Notes under the pieces: model-generated
Seen by the model: the letters and a program-made list of their open reading frames with translations, nothing else
What the model was told of the DNA's origin: nothing
Databases searched by the model: none
In this document: one piece after another, positions 1 through 6,742 of the stretch
How positions within the stretch are numbered: the stretch's first letter is position 1
Layout of the letters: every line of letters begins with the position of its first letter
Translations under genes and position numbers: made by a program
Assembly: GCA_003501525.1 (NCBI GenBank)
Contig: DNPI01000050.1
Location: 1-11,670, forward strand
DNA length: 11,670 bases
Origin: Planctomycetota bacterium
Lineage (GTDB): Bacteria > Planctomycetota > UBA1135
Reading direction: 5' to 3'

Positions 1-1306
1 GAAGAAGGATGTCCTGACTATCTTCTTTCTCTGGATTCGCCCCAATGCCTTGAAATTTCGCGAGCCCATGGATTGCGTGTATTACCAAATCTCCTGTTCG
101 CAGAGCAGCAGGCCCCTCAATCTTTGCCCCCTCCAATCCCGTATGTTGACTGCGAGGGGGGGCAACTTTATGTCCGGGGTTGAATTCCCGACGATGGAGG
201 AAAACTCCTCTTGCTTCCGGAATACGGAATCCTGTCGCTATCCCACCCCTTTTCATGGAGACGTGGGAGCAATCACCGGTTCTTTTAAGGAACTCAATGG
301 AGTGCTTTTCCTCGGCTTCGGTCGAGTGAAAAAGAAAAACAGATTCATCAGTGGCTCTGTGCCCCGCTAATAGCGCCAGGCCAGTCTCGAATCCTTGCCG
401 ATATTCTTCAACGCTTAAGGTCTCCGTCGTCCCATCTCTCCCCGGAAGAGTTGCTAGAGATAGGACGATCCTCTCCGCGAGCCCCTTCTCCCATCTCTGA
501 AGGGCAAGCTTTGCCGATTCGCCGAATTTCCCGACCAGTCCCAGTCGCGTTTTTTTGACGTTATTGGGGGCGAGGATAACCACCCTGAATTCAGAGTTCA
601 GCGCATCAAGTGGTAGAAGGTCTTTTTGCCCTGCGAAGGTCTTTAGCTCTTGGTCGAGCGGGACGTTGATTTCTTTTAGAACGCTTTGTGTCCTCTGTGT
701 CTCGAGGTCAAAAAAGCGCAAGCTCTCAAGCTCATCGTCAAAGAATTCCAGTCGTATTGGATCGCCCCAAGCTGGAGCGAGGAAGTCTACGATGTCCCCG
801 CGGCATGCGAATTCGCTTGCGGCGCTAACAGCTGGGACTCTCTCGAATCCCGCTCGCACAAGCGCGCGCATGAGGGCTTCGGGTTCAAGTTTGTCCCCTG
901 CGCGAAGCTCTAGCATTTTTCCTTCTTCTGATCTCCCAGGAGCGGTTTGCAAAAGAGCGTGGAGCGGGGCTACCAGCGCTCCATTAAAAGTTTCTCGGCT
1001 TGCAATGCTTACTGCTCGAAATCTATCTCGGAGGATATTTTTCTCTTGGCCGGTAGGGCCTGCTCCAGGGAGCTCCAATGCCTGCATTCCAAAGGCCTTT
1101 AAATCTTCTGTGGCGAGATGGGCTGATTCAGAATCGGATGTGACGACCAAAAGGGGTGCTTCCCATTGTTTACAGCAAGCGGCGGCGAATAGAGTTTTCG
1201 CGGAACCCCAAAGGCCGCCCCATTCGAGTGTGCCACAAGAGTGCTTCCCCCATCGAGAGGCAAAATCTTGGAATGATGCTGTTCGGAGAAGTAGGTCTAC
1301 CGGCAA
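1..1306 (-). CDS. mfd: Transcription-repair coupling factor Mfd, N-terminal part (3' end beyond left edge)
   Basis: Mfd is a cytosolic DNA translocase that removes RNA polymerase stalled at DNA damage and recruits UvrA/UvrB. One minus-strand frame is open from about 1354 to the left edge with no stop, giving about 435 residues from the chosen start. Residues ~10-210 resemble the UvrB-like module, including the family stretch RGDIVDFLAPAWGDPIRLEF from residue 169 followed by a DLETQRT match. Residues ~405-417 match the start of the RNA-polymerase-interacting (CarD-like) domain (DLVIHAIHGLAKF). The RecA-like motor domains lie outside the window. No Walker A is visible in the UvrB-like part, which is normal for Mfd. 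There is no ATG before conserved sequence; TTG at 1306 is the only conventional start between the upstream in-frame stop and the GLWGSAKTL region. The gene is divergent from fabI. Signature residues HGIGR read HGLAK here. The family call is firm; the exact start is less so. Confidence 0.93.
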   Translation of the reverse strand, partial: MPVDLLLRTASFQDFASRWGKHSCGTLEWGGLWGSAKTLFAAACCKQWEAPLLVVTSDSESAHLATEDLKAFGMQALELPGAGPTGQEKNILRDRFRAVSIASRETFNGALVAPLHALLQTAPGRSEEGKMLELRAGDKLEPEALMRALVRAGFERVPAVSAASEFACRGDIVDFLAPAWGDPIRLEFFDDELESLRFFDLETQRTQSVLKEINVPLDQELKTFAGQKDLLPLDALNSEFRVVILAPNNVKKTRLGLVGKFGESAKLALQRWEKGLAERIVLSLATLPGRDGTTETLSVEEYRQGFETGLALLAGHRATDESVFLFHSTEAEEKHSIEFLKRTGDCSHVSMKRGGIATGFRIPEARGVFLHRREFNPGHKVAPPRSQHTGLEGAKIEGPAALRTGDLVIHAIHGLAKFQGIGANPEKEDSQDILL

Positions 1307-1413
1307 GGTTGTTTTATCCCTTCTCGCCTTGATATTTATGTGCGCCGCGGGGAATCATGGGATTAGACGGGCACAACTCGTATTCTATCGCCGGTCTGGA
1401 GATACCTCTGTAT
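1307..1413. other. Divergent intergenic region between mfd and fabI
   Basis: This 107-base gap must hold the promoters for mfd (leftward) and fabI (rightward). I find no convincing -35/-10 pair. On the plus strand TTGTTT (1309-1314) and TATTTA (1333-1338) are 18 bases apart but match consensus poorly. The fabI frame is open back to 1357 (ATG), but the residues upstream of 1414 do not look like FabI. No terminator-like hairpin with a T run is seen. Confidence 0.4.
1318..1324 (-). promoter_or_regulatory. Putative ribosome binding site for mfd
   Basis: On the minus strand AGAAGGG lies 11 bases before the TTG at 1306. It is the only purine-rich match near a usable start, and so supports TTG initiation of mfd. 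The spacing is somewhat long. Confidence 0.4.
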
Positions 1414-2187
1414 ATGTTGCTACAAGGAAAGAAGGGCGTTGTTTTTGGCTTAGCCAATAAGTTGAGTCTTGCATGGCATATTGGCCAAGCCCTTAAAGGC
1501 GAGGGAGCTGACGTCTTGTTTGGTGTAGCGAGTGAGAGGTTTCAAGAGAAAGCAGCTCCCCTTGCTGAATCCCTAGGATCGCCCTTGCCTCTTATTTGCG
1601 ATGTTACGGATGATTCTGCCATCGAGAAAACGTTCGAAACCCTTTCTGAATCTTGTGAGAAATTGGACTTTTTGGTGCATGCGATTGCTTTCGCTGAGCG
1701 CGCTGACCTCGAAGGGCGCTTTGTGGACACAAGTCGTTCTGGATATGCACTCGCGCAAGACGTCTCGGCTTTTTCTCTAGTTGCCCTTTCCAAGGCGGCC
1801 CTCCCCTTGTTGCGAGAGGGTGGCTCAATACTCACGCTTTCTTATCTGGGTTCGAGCCGAGCGGTGCCCTCGTATAAAGTAATGGGCGTAGCTAAGGCTG
1901 CATTGGAATCGGCCGTTCGGTATTTGGCCGTTGATCTCGGCCCGGAAGGAGTTCGCGTGAATGCGCTCAGTGCGGGTCCGATTAAGACGCTGTCTTCTTC
2001 TGCGATTAAGGGCCTTAAGGAAAAGCTCGATATTCAGGATCGGGTATCGCCGTTGAGGCGGCAAGTTACGGGGGAAGATGTAGGGAAGGCGGCGACGTTT
2101 CTTCTTAGCGACCATGCCTCGGGCGTGACCGGCGAAATCTTGCACGTGGACTGCGGCTCCCATGCACTTGGTTCTTGGGAGGAATGA
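1414..2187 (+). CDS. fabI: Enoyl-[acyl-carrier-protein] reductase (NADH), FabI type
   Basis: FabI carries out the last step of each fatty acid elongation cycle, reducing trans-2-enoyl-ACP with NAD(P)H in the cytosol. The 257-residue product has the usual FabI length. It has the divergent Rossmann start GLANKLSLAW (residues 12-21), the HAIAFA strand (89-94), the catalytic pair Tyr154 and Lys161 in Y-x6-K (YKVMGVAK), the second conserved Tyr144, and the C-terminal block GVTGEILHVDCG. I chose ATG 1414 because known FabI proteins begin MLLxGKKGLV and a GGAG sits 12 bases upstream at 1398-1401; an ATG at 1357 would add 19 residues unlike the family. The gene is divergent from mfd and followed 3 bases later by the thiD-like gene, so the two are probably co-transcribed and translationally coupled. 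The classic short-chain dehydrogenase FabG is excluded by the FabI-specific YxxMGxAK spacing and N-terminus. Confidence 0.95.
   Translation: MLLQGKKGVVFGLANKLSLAWHIGQALKGEGADVLFGVASERFQEKAAPLAESLGSPLPLICDVTDDSAIEKTFETLSESCEKLDFLVHAIAFAERADLEGRFVDTSRSGYALAQDVSAFSLVALSKAALPLLREGGSILTLSYLGSSRAVPSYKVMGVAKAALESAVRYLAVDLGPEGVRVNALSAGPIKTLSSSAIKGLKEKLDIQDRVSPLRRQVTGEDVGKAATFLLSDHASGVTGEILHVDCGSHALGSWEE
2178..2183 (+). promoter_or_regulatory. Strong Shine-Dalgarno for the thiD-like gene
   Basis: GGGAGG lies inside the last codons of fabI, 7 bases before the TTG at 2191. This near-consensus site and spacing fix the TTG as the start of the next gene despite the rare codon. Confidence 0.7.
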
Positions 2188-2190
2188 TTT

Positions 2191-2910
2191 TTGGGTGAGG
2201 CGTGGGTGGCCTCAGTAGCCGGATCAGACCCAGGCATGCGCGGAGGATTGCAAACCGATGCTTGGGTCGCGAAAGCGCTTGATTGCAATTTCTCTCCCAT
2301 TGTCGCGGTTGAAACTTTGCAGGATGAGGCGGGCTTGCAAGATGTCACGCTTGTTCCGGTTTCCGCGGTCGAGGCAGGGCTTCGGTCTGCGCTAAATGAG
2401 GGCGTCGGGGCAGTGAAATTGGGTGCGCTGGGTAGCCGAGACACAGTGCAAGCGGTTGTGCGGGTTCTCTCTGATTTCCCAGCGACCCCTGTTATTTGGG
2501 ATCCTGTTTGCGCGGCATCGAAAACCGCTGATCCTAGTGCGTTGCTTTTGAATCAGGCTGGTCGGGATGAAGCCCTTTCGAGCCTGCTTTGCCACCTAAC
2601 TTTGGCTACGCCTAACCTCGTCGAGTTCGGGGATGGAAGCGAATGGGGCGACTGTGCCGCCGTGTTAGTTACTGGCGGGCACGGGAAAGAGGCTGTGGTG
2701 TCGGACAGGCTTCTTCGGCGTGGTGCACCGGTTTTAACTCTTCAAGCAGAGCGCACTCCTGGAGGAGAGGATGTGCACGGAACTGGTTGTGCGCTTTCGA
2801 CGGCGATTTCTTGCTTTATTGCTCAGGGCTATTCACTTGAATCTGCAGTTCGTGAAGCCGTGGCTAAGGTCAGGGAATGGCTGCGTACAGGGTTTTTCCT
2901 AACCCGGTAG
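2191..2910 (+). CDS. thiD: ThiD-like phosphomethylpyrimidine kinase (ribokinase fold), short and divergent
   Basis: ThiD phosphorylates hydroxymethylpyrimidine and its phosphate in thiamine synthesis. The 239-residue product shows family landmarks: AGSDP near the N-terminus (10-14), the VKLGALGS strand (75-82), WDPV (103-106), TPNLVE (140-145), VTGGHG (160-165) and the anion-hole/catalytic motif HGTGCALSTA (196-205). It is about 25 residues shorter than typical ThiD. Most of the loss is between TPNLVE and the GGH strand, where ThiD normally has a helix of 20 or more extra residues. The substrate loop usually written GGAGIQAD reads MRGGLQTD here, so a different pyrimidine or pyridoxal-like substrate is possible. 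The start is TTG at 2191, backed by a strong Shine-Dalgarno site. The gene lies 3 bases after fabI, although no pathway link is known. Its 3' end overlaps dgt on the other strand by 12 bases. The family is clear; the exact substrate is inferred. Confidence 0.8.
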   Translation: MGEAWVASVAGSDPGMRGGLQTDAWVAKALDCNFSPIVAVETLQDEAGLQDVTLVPVSAVEAGLRSALNEGVGAVKLGALGSRDTVQAVVRVLSDFPATPVIWDPVCAASKTADPSALLLNQAGRDEALSSLLCHLTLATPNLVEFGDGSEWGDCAAVLVTGGHGKEAVVSDRLLRRGAPVLTLQAERTPGGEDVHGTGCALSTAISCFIAQGYSLESAVREAVAKVREWLRTGFFLTR

Positions 2911-4032
2911 GATCCCCATTTCCCGCGATTTCCTTTCTACATACCGGTCTGTCATGCCAGCGAGATAATCGCAAATTGCTCGCTCTGGAGAGTCTGCTGT
3001 TTTATGAAATCGCTCTGGGATGAGTGTGGTGTTTGCGGCAAGGGCGTCGAAGAGGTGCTCTAGCAGGTCAGTTGCTCTGCGCACATGCCAATTGACCTCT
3101 TCGCGGAAATACATGTGTTCGTAGAGGTATTTATGAAGTTTTGCCACCATCGTCCGAAAATCCTGTGAATGGCCAATCATGCGGCGTTTGCTATTCCGCG
3201 CCTCCGCCGCAGATTTAGGGGCGCTGTTCCCTAATCTACCGTGGGACTCTTCAAGAATGTCCTGAATAGTCAGGCTTAATAGTTCGTTGGCAGCTCGTTT
3301 CCAGAGAAGCTGAGTGTCTTCATTTTTCGGATGCTGCTGGCGCGCTGCTTCGCAAGCGATTTGCCAGATTTCCAAATCCTTTTCCATGGCCGCTGGGTCA
3401 AGTATGTTTTCCCGAATCCCATCATCTACATCGTGATAATGGTAGGCCGTGGAGTCAGCGAGGTCGACGAGCTGGGCCTCGATAGACGGGAAGCGAACTT
3501 TCTCTCCGGTTTTAGGATTTCGCCCTTCCTCATGTTTTTTGAGTCCGTCCCTTGTTTCCAAGGTCAAGTTGAGCCCAGAGTATTCGGGGCTACGTCGCTC
3601 TAAAACTTCTACAACTCTTTGGCTCTGTTTGTTGTGAGAAAATCCTCCGGCGCCGTCCATTTTTTGATTAAGAATCTGTTCTCCGGCGTGTCCGTAAGGC
3701 GGGTGTCCCAAGTCGTGGGCCAGGGCGATGGCTTCGCAGAGGGGTTCATTGAGGCCAAGCGCAGATGCCAGGGATCTTGACACTTGGTGGACTTCGAGGG
3801 AATGGGTCATCCGTGTCCTCAGGTTGTCCCCTACGTGATTCACGAAAACCTGAGTTTTATACATCAATCGGCGAAATGCTGAGCAGTGAATGATGCGATC
3901 TCTGTCGCGTTCAAAACAGGTCCTCCAAACATCTGGTTCCTCTTGAATCCCCCTGCCAAGAGATGTGTTTGACATGGTTGCTGCTGGGTGCAGCCTAGAG
4001 AGTTCCCATTCTTCTTTTGCGATTCGTTTCAC
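2899..4032 (-). CDS. dgt: HD-domain deoxyguanosine triphosphate triphosphohydrolase-like protein
   Basis: Members of this family hydrolyse dNTPs, classically dGTP, to the nucleoside and tripolyphosphate and so trim dNTP pools. The 377-residue product contains the early block RDRDRIIHCSAFRRL (42-56) followed by KTQVF, and the HD metal site: His77 (RMTHSLE), His106-Asp107 (ALAHDLGHPPYGHAGE) and Asp193 (LVDLADSTAY). It then has the HDVDDGIR segment and a helical C-terminal half. Its length and motifs fit the bacterial dGTPase-like type 2 group rather than the longer E. coli Dgt, so the preferred dNTP is not certain. The start is taken as GTG 4032, because family homology (an ExE...L...S..SxGR pattern) begins before the internal ATG at codon 20; the ribosome binding site is weak at either. 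The gene stands alone on the minus strand, convergent with thiD and divergent from tpiA. Confidence 0.9.
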   Translation of the reverse strand: MKRIAKEEWELSRLHPAATMSNTSLGRGIQEEPDVWRTCFERDRDRIIHCSAFRRLMYKTQVFVNHVGDNLRTRMTHSLEVHQVSRSLASALGLNEPLCEAIALAHDLGHPPYGHAGEQILNQKMDGAGGFSHNKQSQRVVEVLERRSPEYSGLNLTLETRDGLKKHEEGRNPKTGEKVRFPSIEAQLVDLADSTAYHYHDVDDGIRENILDPAAMEKDLEIWQIACEAARQQHPKNEDTQLLWKRAANELLSLTIQDILEESHGRLGNSAPKSAAEARNSKRRMIGHSQDFRTMVAKLHKYLYEHMYFREEVNWHVRRATDLLEHLFDALAANTTLIPERFHKTADSPERAICDYLAGMTDRYVERKSREMGILPG

Positions 4033-4091
4033 GTGTAGGGGGCAGGGTGAAGCCCTTTCAAGTAGGGAGGATAAAGGGGAAATGGTATTCG

Positions 4092-4120
4092 TTGACCGTT
4101 TCTCTCCTGAAACCTAAGAT
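4092..4120 (+). promoter_or_regulatory. Sigma70-like promoter for the tpiA operon
   Basis: TTGACC (4092-4097, 5 of 6 to consensus) and TAAGAT (4115-4120, 4 of 6) are separated by exactly 17 bases. They sit 46 bases before the tpiA start in the divergent gap. Transcription would begin near 4127 and could serve the seven-gene run down to coaB. This is the best promoter-like match I found in the window. Confidence 0.6.
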
Positions 4121-4135
4121 TCCTGGCCTGAACAG

Positions 4136-4150
4136 TTGGCAGTTAGCCAA
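4136..4150 (+). other. Small hairpin in the tpiA 5' leader
   Basis: TTGGC and GCCAA are perfect inverted arms of five bases around the loop AGTTA, between the predicted transcription start and the tpiA start codon. It is too short and lacks a T run, so it is not a terminator. It could stabilise the mRNA or be chance. Confidence 0.3.
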
Positions 4151-4166
4151 AGTGTGGGATTAATAG

Positions 4167-4925
4167 ATGAGTCGAACTCCTGTTATTGCCGGAAACTGGA
4201 AGATGAACCTTACATCGGAATCTTCCGTTGCATTGGCTCAAGGTGTTGCTAATTATCAGGGCCAGCCAACTTCTCGGAAGTGCTGTGTGTTCCCTGCGCT
4301 TGTGCATTTGTCGGCTGTCGCCGAGGCGGTAGCCGGGTCAGCGGTTTCCCTGGGTGCTCAGGATTGCCATGAAGCAGATGGCGGCGCTTTTACAGGTGAA
4401 ATTTCCGCTGCTATGTTGAAAGATGTCGGCGTTGAAGTTGTTCTTTCTGGCCATTCCGAGAGGCGGCATATTTTCTGCGAAGATGATTCCCGCGTGGCGG
4501 CTAAATCCGCAGCGATTCTCGAGGCAGGCCTTGATCTTATGCTCTGCGTCGGAGAGACCCTTGGAGAGCGAGAGGCAGGAAACACCTTCCAAGTCCTTGA
4601 CCGTCAGTTGGGGGTTCTTTCCGATTTTGGGGCATTTGTAGAGCGGATTTCCGTCGCATATGAGCCGGTTTGGGCTATTGGTACTGGCCAATCGGCTACT
4701 CCGGAAATTGCGCAGAATGCTCACGCCCACTGCAGGGCTGTTGTCGAAGGTATCCTGGGGGGCGAAGCCGCCGCCTCTATGCCTCTCCTTTATGGAGGAA
4801 GCGTAAATTCATCTAATGCCGAGGAGCTCCTTGCTCAAGAAGACGTTGATGGGGCTTTAGTTGGAGGCGCTTCTTTGGATATAGAAAATTTTGGACCAAT
4901 TTTAGACGCAGTACCTAATGTTTGA
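4167..4925 (+). CDS. tpiA: Triosephosphate isomerase
   Basis: TpiA interconverts dihydroxyacetone phosphate and glyceraldehyde 3-phosphate in glycolysis and gluconeogenesis. The 252-residue product has the normal family length and all key residues: Asn10 and Lys12 in GNWKMN, electrophile His96 in SGHSERR, catalytic base Glu166 in AYEPVWAIGTG, which leads into the flexible lid, and the phosphate-binding YGGSV (209-213) and GALVGGASL (229-237) loops. The start is ATG 4167; upstream there is only a weak GGGA about 9 bases away. It is the first gene of the plus-strand operon, behind the promoter at 4092-4120, and is followed after 9 bases by secG. A tpi-secG pairing is common in several bacterial phyla. 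Nothing is odd in the active site. Confidence 0.97.
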   Translation: MSRTPVIAGNWKMNLTSESSVALAQGVANYQGQPTSRKCCVFPALVHLSAVAEAVAGSAVSLGAQDCHEADGGAFTGEISAAMLKDVGVEVVLSGHSERRHIFCEDDSRVAAKSAAILEAGLDLMLCVGETLGEREAGNTFQVLDRQLGVLSDFGAFVERISVAYEPVWAIGTGQSATPEIAQNAHAHCRAVVEGILGGEAAASMPLLYGGSVNSSNAEELLAQEDVDGALVGGASLDIENFGPILDAVPNV

Positions 4926-4934
4926 TTACTGGTT

Positions 4935-5231
4935 ATGACAACCCTCCTTTACATCGTTTTTTTCATTTCGTCAGCCCTTCTAATCCTTGTTGTTCTCCTC
5001 CAGGAGGGCAAAGGTGGTGGCCTCTCTGATGCATTCGGCGGCGCTGGAGCCGAAACTTTTGGGGTTAGGGCCGGTGGAATCAATAAGTTTACCTTCGGCT
5101 TATTCGCGGTTTTCGTTCTCTCTGCAATGTCTCTTCATTGGACATCCGCTGGTTCGCAGGATGAAGGTACTGTTGGCGGGGCTATCGCGGAATCATCGAA
5201 CGCTCCCCCCCCTGGAGGAGGAGAGCAGTAG
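4935..5231 (+). CDS. secG: Protein-export membrane protein SecG
   Basis: SecG is the small accessory subunit of the SecYEG translocon in the inner membrane and helps SecA-driven export. The 98-residue product has the SecG layout: a first membrane helix (about residues 3-21), the conserved cytosolic-side loop LLQEGKGGGLSDAFGG (21-36), a second membrane helix (about 52-70), and a low-complexity tail rich in Ser, Pro and Gly. The length is typical. The start is ATG 4935, 9 bases after tpiA; the Shine-Dalgarno signal is poor, so translation may depend on coupling. The stop overlaps the pyrE GTG by one base. The AGGAGG for pyrE is embedded in the Gly/Glu-rich C-terminal codons, which may explain the tail composition. 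Confidence 0.93.
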   Translation: MTTLLYIVFFISSALLILVVLLQEGKGGGLSDAFGGAGAETFGVRAGGINKFTFGLFAVFVLSAMSLHWTSAGSQDEGTVGGAIAESSNAPPPGGGEQ

Positions 5232-5854
5232 TGATGACTGGCGGCCCGACCGCCGCCTCTTCTCAGGGGCTGGATTTGCTTCGAGAATCTGGGGCCCTAT
5301 TGGAGGGCCACTTTCTCCTTTCCAGTGGTCGTCACGCCGGACGATACGTGCAGTGCGCGAAGCTCTTTCAAGATTCGCTTAAAGCGTCGCGGGCTTGTGA
5401 CGCACTAGGCTCTCATGTCCGAGAGGCCGTGGGCGATGAGACTCCTTTCGATGTTGTAGTGGGCCCAGCTCTGGGGGCTGTAGTGATGGCTTACGAAATG
5501 GGTCGCGCCTTAGGGGTGCGCGGGATTTTTGCGGAGCGAGATGCTGAGCATGGCTTTGCTTTACGCCGCGGCTTTTCTATTAAGCCGGGAGAGCGCGTTT
5601 TAGTCGCGGAGGATGTGGTAACGACGGGGGGGAGTGTCCGAGAACTATTAGCAGCTTTGTCGGCGATGAATCCCGGTTCTCTGGCGGTGGCTTCGCTGGT
5701 TGATCGCACGGGTGGAAAATCCCCGTTCGGCGATTGCCCTTTTTACAGTCTCGTCCAACTTGAAATACCTTCTTGGGAAGAGCAAGAGTGCCCTCTTTGC
5801 CTTGAAGGGACTGACCCAGCGGTGAAGCCGGGCAGCCGCCCAGGCCTCACTTAA
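5231..5854 (+). CDS. pyrE: Orotate phosphoribosyltransferase
   Basis: PyrE joins orotate to PRPP to give orotidine 5'-monophosphate in pyrimidine synthesis. The 207-residue product carries the orotate-side FLLSSGRHAGRYV segment (28-40), the VVVGPALGA strand-loop (76-84) and the PRPP-binding motif VLVAEDVVTTGGSV (123-136). It ends with a tail containing CPLC (about 187-190) and a KPGSR stretch, as in the longer Thermus/Chlorobium-type PyrE subfamily rather than the E. coli type. GTG 5231 sits 9 bases after a perfect AGGAGG (5216-5221); ATG 5234, the next codon, is an equally possible start and changes the product by one residue. The gene overlaps the secG stop by one base and is followed 3 bases later by yicC. 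The function is firm. Confidence 0.94.
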   Translation: MMTGGPTAASSQGLDLLRESGALLEGHFLLSSGRHAGRYVQCAKLFQDSLKASRACDALGSHVREAVGDETPFDVVVGPALGAVVMAYEMGRALGVRGIFAERDAEHGFALRRGFSIKPGERVLVAEDVVTTGGSVRELLAALSAMNPGSLAVASLVDRTGGKSPFGDCPFYSLVQLEIPSWEEQECPLCLEGTDPAVKPGSRPGLT

Positions 5855-5857
5855 TTC

Positions 5858-6742
5858 GTGGCCTCATCTCCGCTGCGCAGCATGACTGGTTACGGCCGAG
5901 GGGCCGCTAGTCATGAAAAGGTTCAGGTCGATGTGGAGCTTCGAAGTGTCAATGGTCGGGGGCTTACTGTAAAAGTTCGTCTTCCGTCGGACCGTCTTGC
6001 CCTAGAGCCGAAGATTGATGAGTTCCTGCGCAAGAACCTTGATAGGGGAAGCGTCCAAGGGCAGGTTCGTATACAGGTCCTCCGCCACCGCCCGGCAATA
6101 GTAGACCATGAAGTGATTCATAGGTATCTGCGCGAGTGGCGGACAATTGAGCGAGAGCTTGGGATGGAACAGTGCGATCCTGGGCTGGGAGAGCTGCTTC
6201 GCCTTCCGGGTGCCATGGAGACACCGTCTGAAACCGGAACCATGCGGCGATTGGTTGATAGGCATGTCAAGAAGGCCTTCTTGGAGGCTATTAAGCACCT
6301 AGTCCAGTCTCGAGAGAAAGAGGGTTTGCGACTTCGGCGGTTATTGGAGCAGCAATTGGGTTTATTGCGCAGGAATGCACGTGGGGCTGGGAAGCGCCAG
6401 CCTGCTGCTGTTCGGGAGGCACAGGCTCGATTGCGGCGGAAAGCTAAGTCTGGCGCTGTAGGGCTTGACGCTTCGTGGCTGGAACGAGAGCTAACCGCTT
6501 CCGTGGAGCGTGCTGATGTAGAGGAGGAAATGGCTCGCCTTGATATCCACTGTGAGAGATTTGCAGCGCTGCTGAAAGCAGGTGGCCCTATTGGCCGGGA
6601 GCTCGAATTTTTAATACAAGAATGCCACCGAGAGGTCACCACTTTGGGGAGCAAGTCAAGCGACGCAAAGCTGTCCGCTTTTGTCGTTGCCATGAAGTTG
6701 GCCATTCAACGGATGAAGGAACAGGCGGCAAATGTCGAATAA
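5858..6742 (+). CDS. yicC: YicC/YloC family endoribonuclease
   Basis: YicC proteins are widely conserved; E. coli YicC has been described as an endoribonuclease that acts on RNA including small RNAs. The 294-residue product has the invariant N-terminal MTGYGRG (9-15), the VELRSVNGR segment (26-34) and the C-terminal DUF1732-type block: RADVEEEMARLDIH (from about 217), GRELEFLIQE and HREVTTLGSKSSDA near 255-270, ending in a helix. The family usually reads REINTIGSK; here it is REVTTLGSK. The middle (~150-200) is rich in Arg and likely helical. The start is GTG 5858, 3 bases after pyrE, with no clear Shine-Dalgarno site; starting at the ATG of MTGYGRG (5882) would remove the short leader usual in the family. 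It overlaps gmk by 11 bases, and the yicC-gmk pairing is conserved across many bacteria. Confidence 0.92.
   Translation: MASSPLRSMTGYGRGAASHEKVQVDVELRSVNGRGLTVKVRLPSDRLALEPKIDEFLRKNLDRGSVQGQVRIQVLRHRPAIVDHEVIHRYLREWRTIERELGMEQCDPGLGELLRLPGAMETPSETGTMRRLVDRHVKKAFLEAIKHLVQSREKEGLRLRRLLEQQLGLLRRNARGAGKRQPAAVREAQARLRRKAKSGAVGLDASWLERELTASVERADVEEEMARLDIHCERFAALLKAGGPIGRELEFLIQECHREVTTLGSKSSDAKLSAFVVAMKLAIQRMKEQAANVE

Noticed and set aside
1357..1413. Longer fabI start at ATG 1357
   Set aside because: The extra 19 residues do not look like FabI, and the family begins at the MLLxGKK found at 1414, which has a GGAG upstream.
50..1460. Plus-strand open frames at 50-370, 555-1460 and 686-913
   Set aside because: Their translations are Ser/Arg/Cys-rich with no recognisable motif, and they lie opposite the continuous Mfd frame, which explains the open reading.
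6118..6705. Minus-strand frame of 195 codons opposite yicC
   Set aside because: It is Ser/Arg-rich without family motifs and lies wholly within a well-supported YicC gene.
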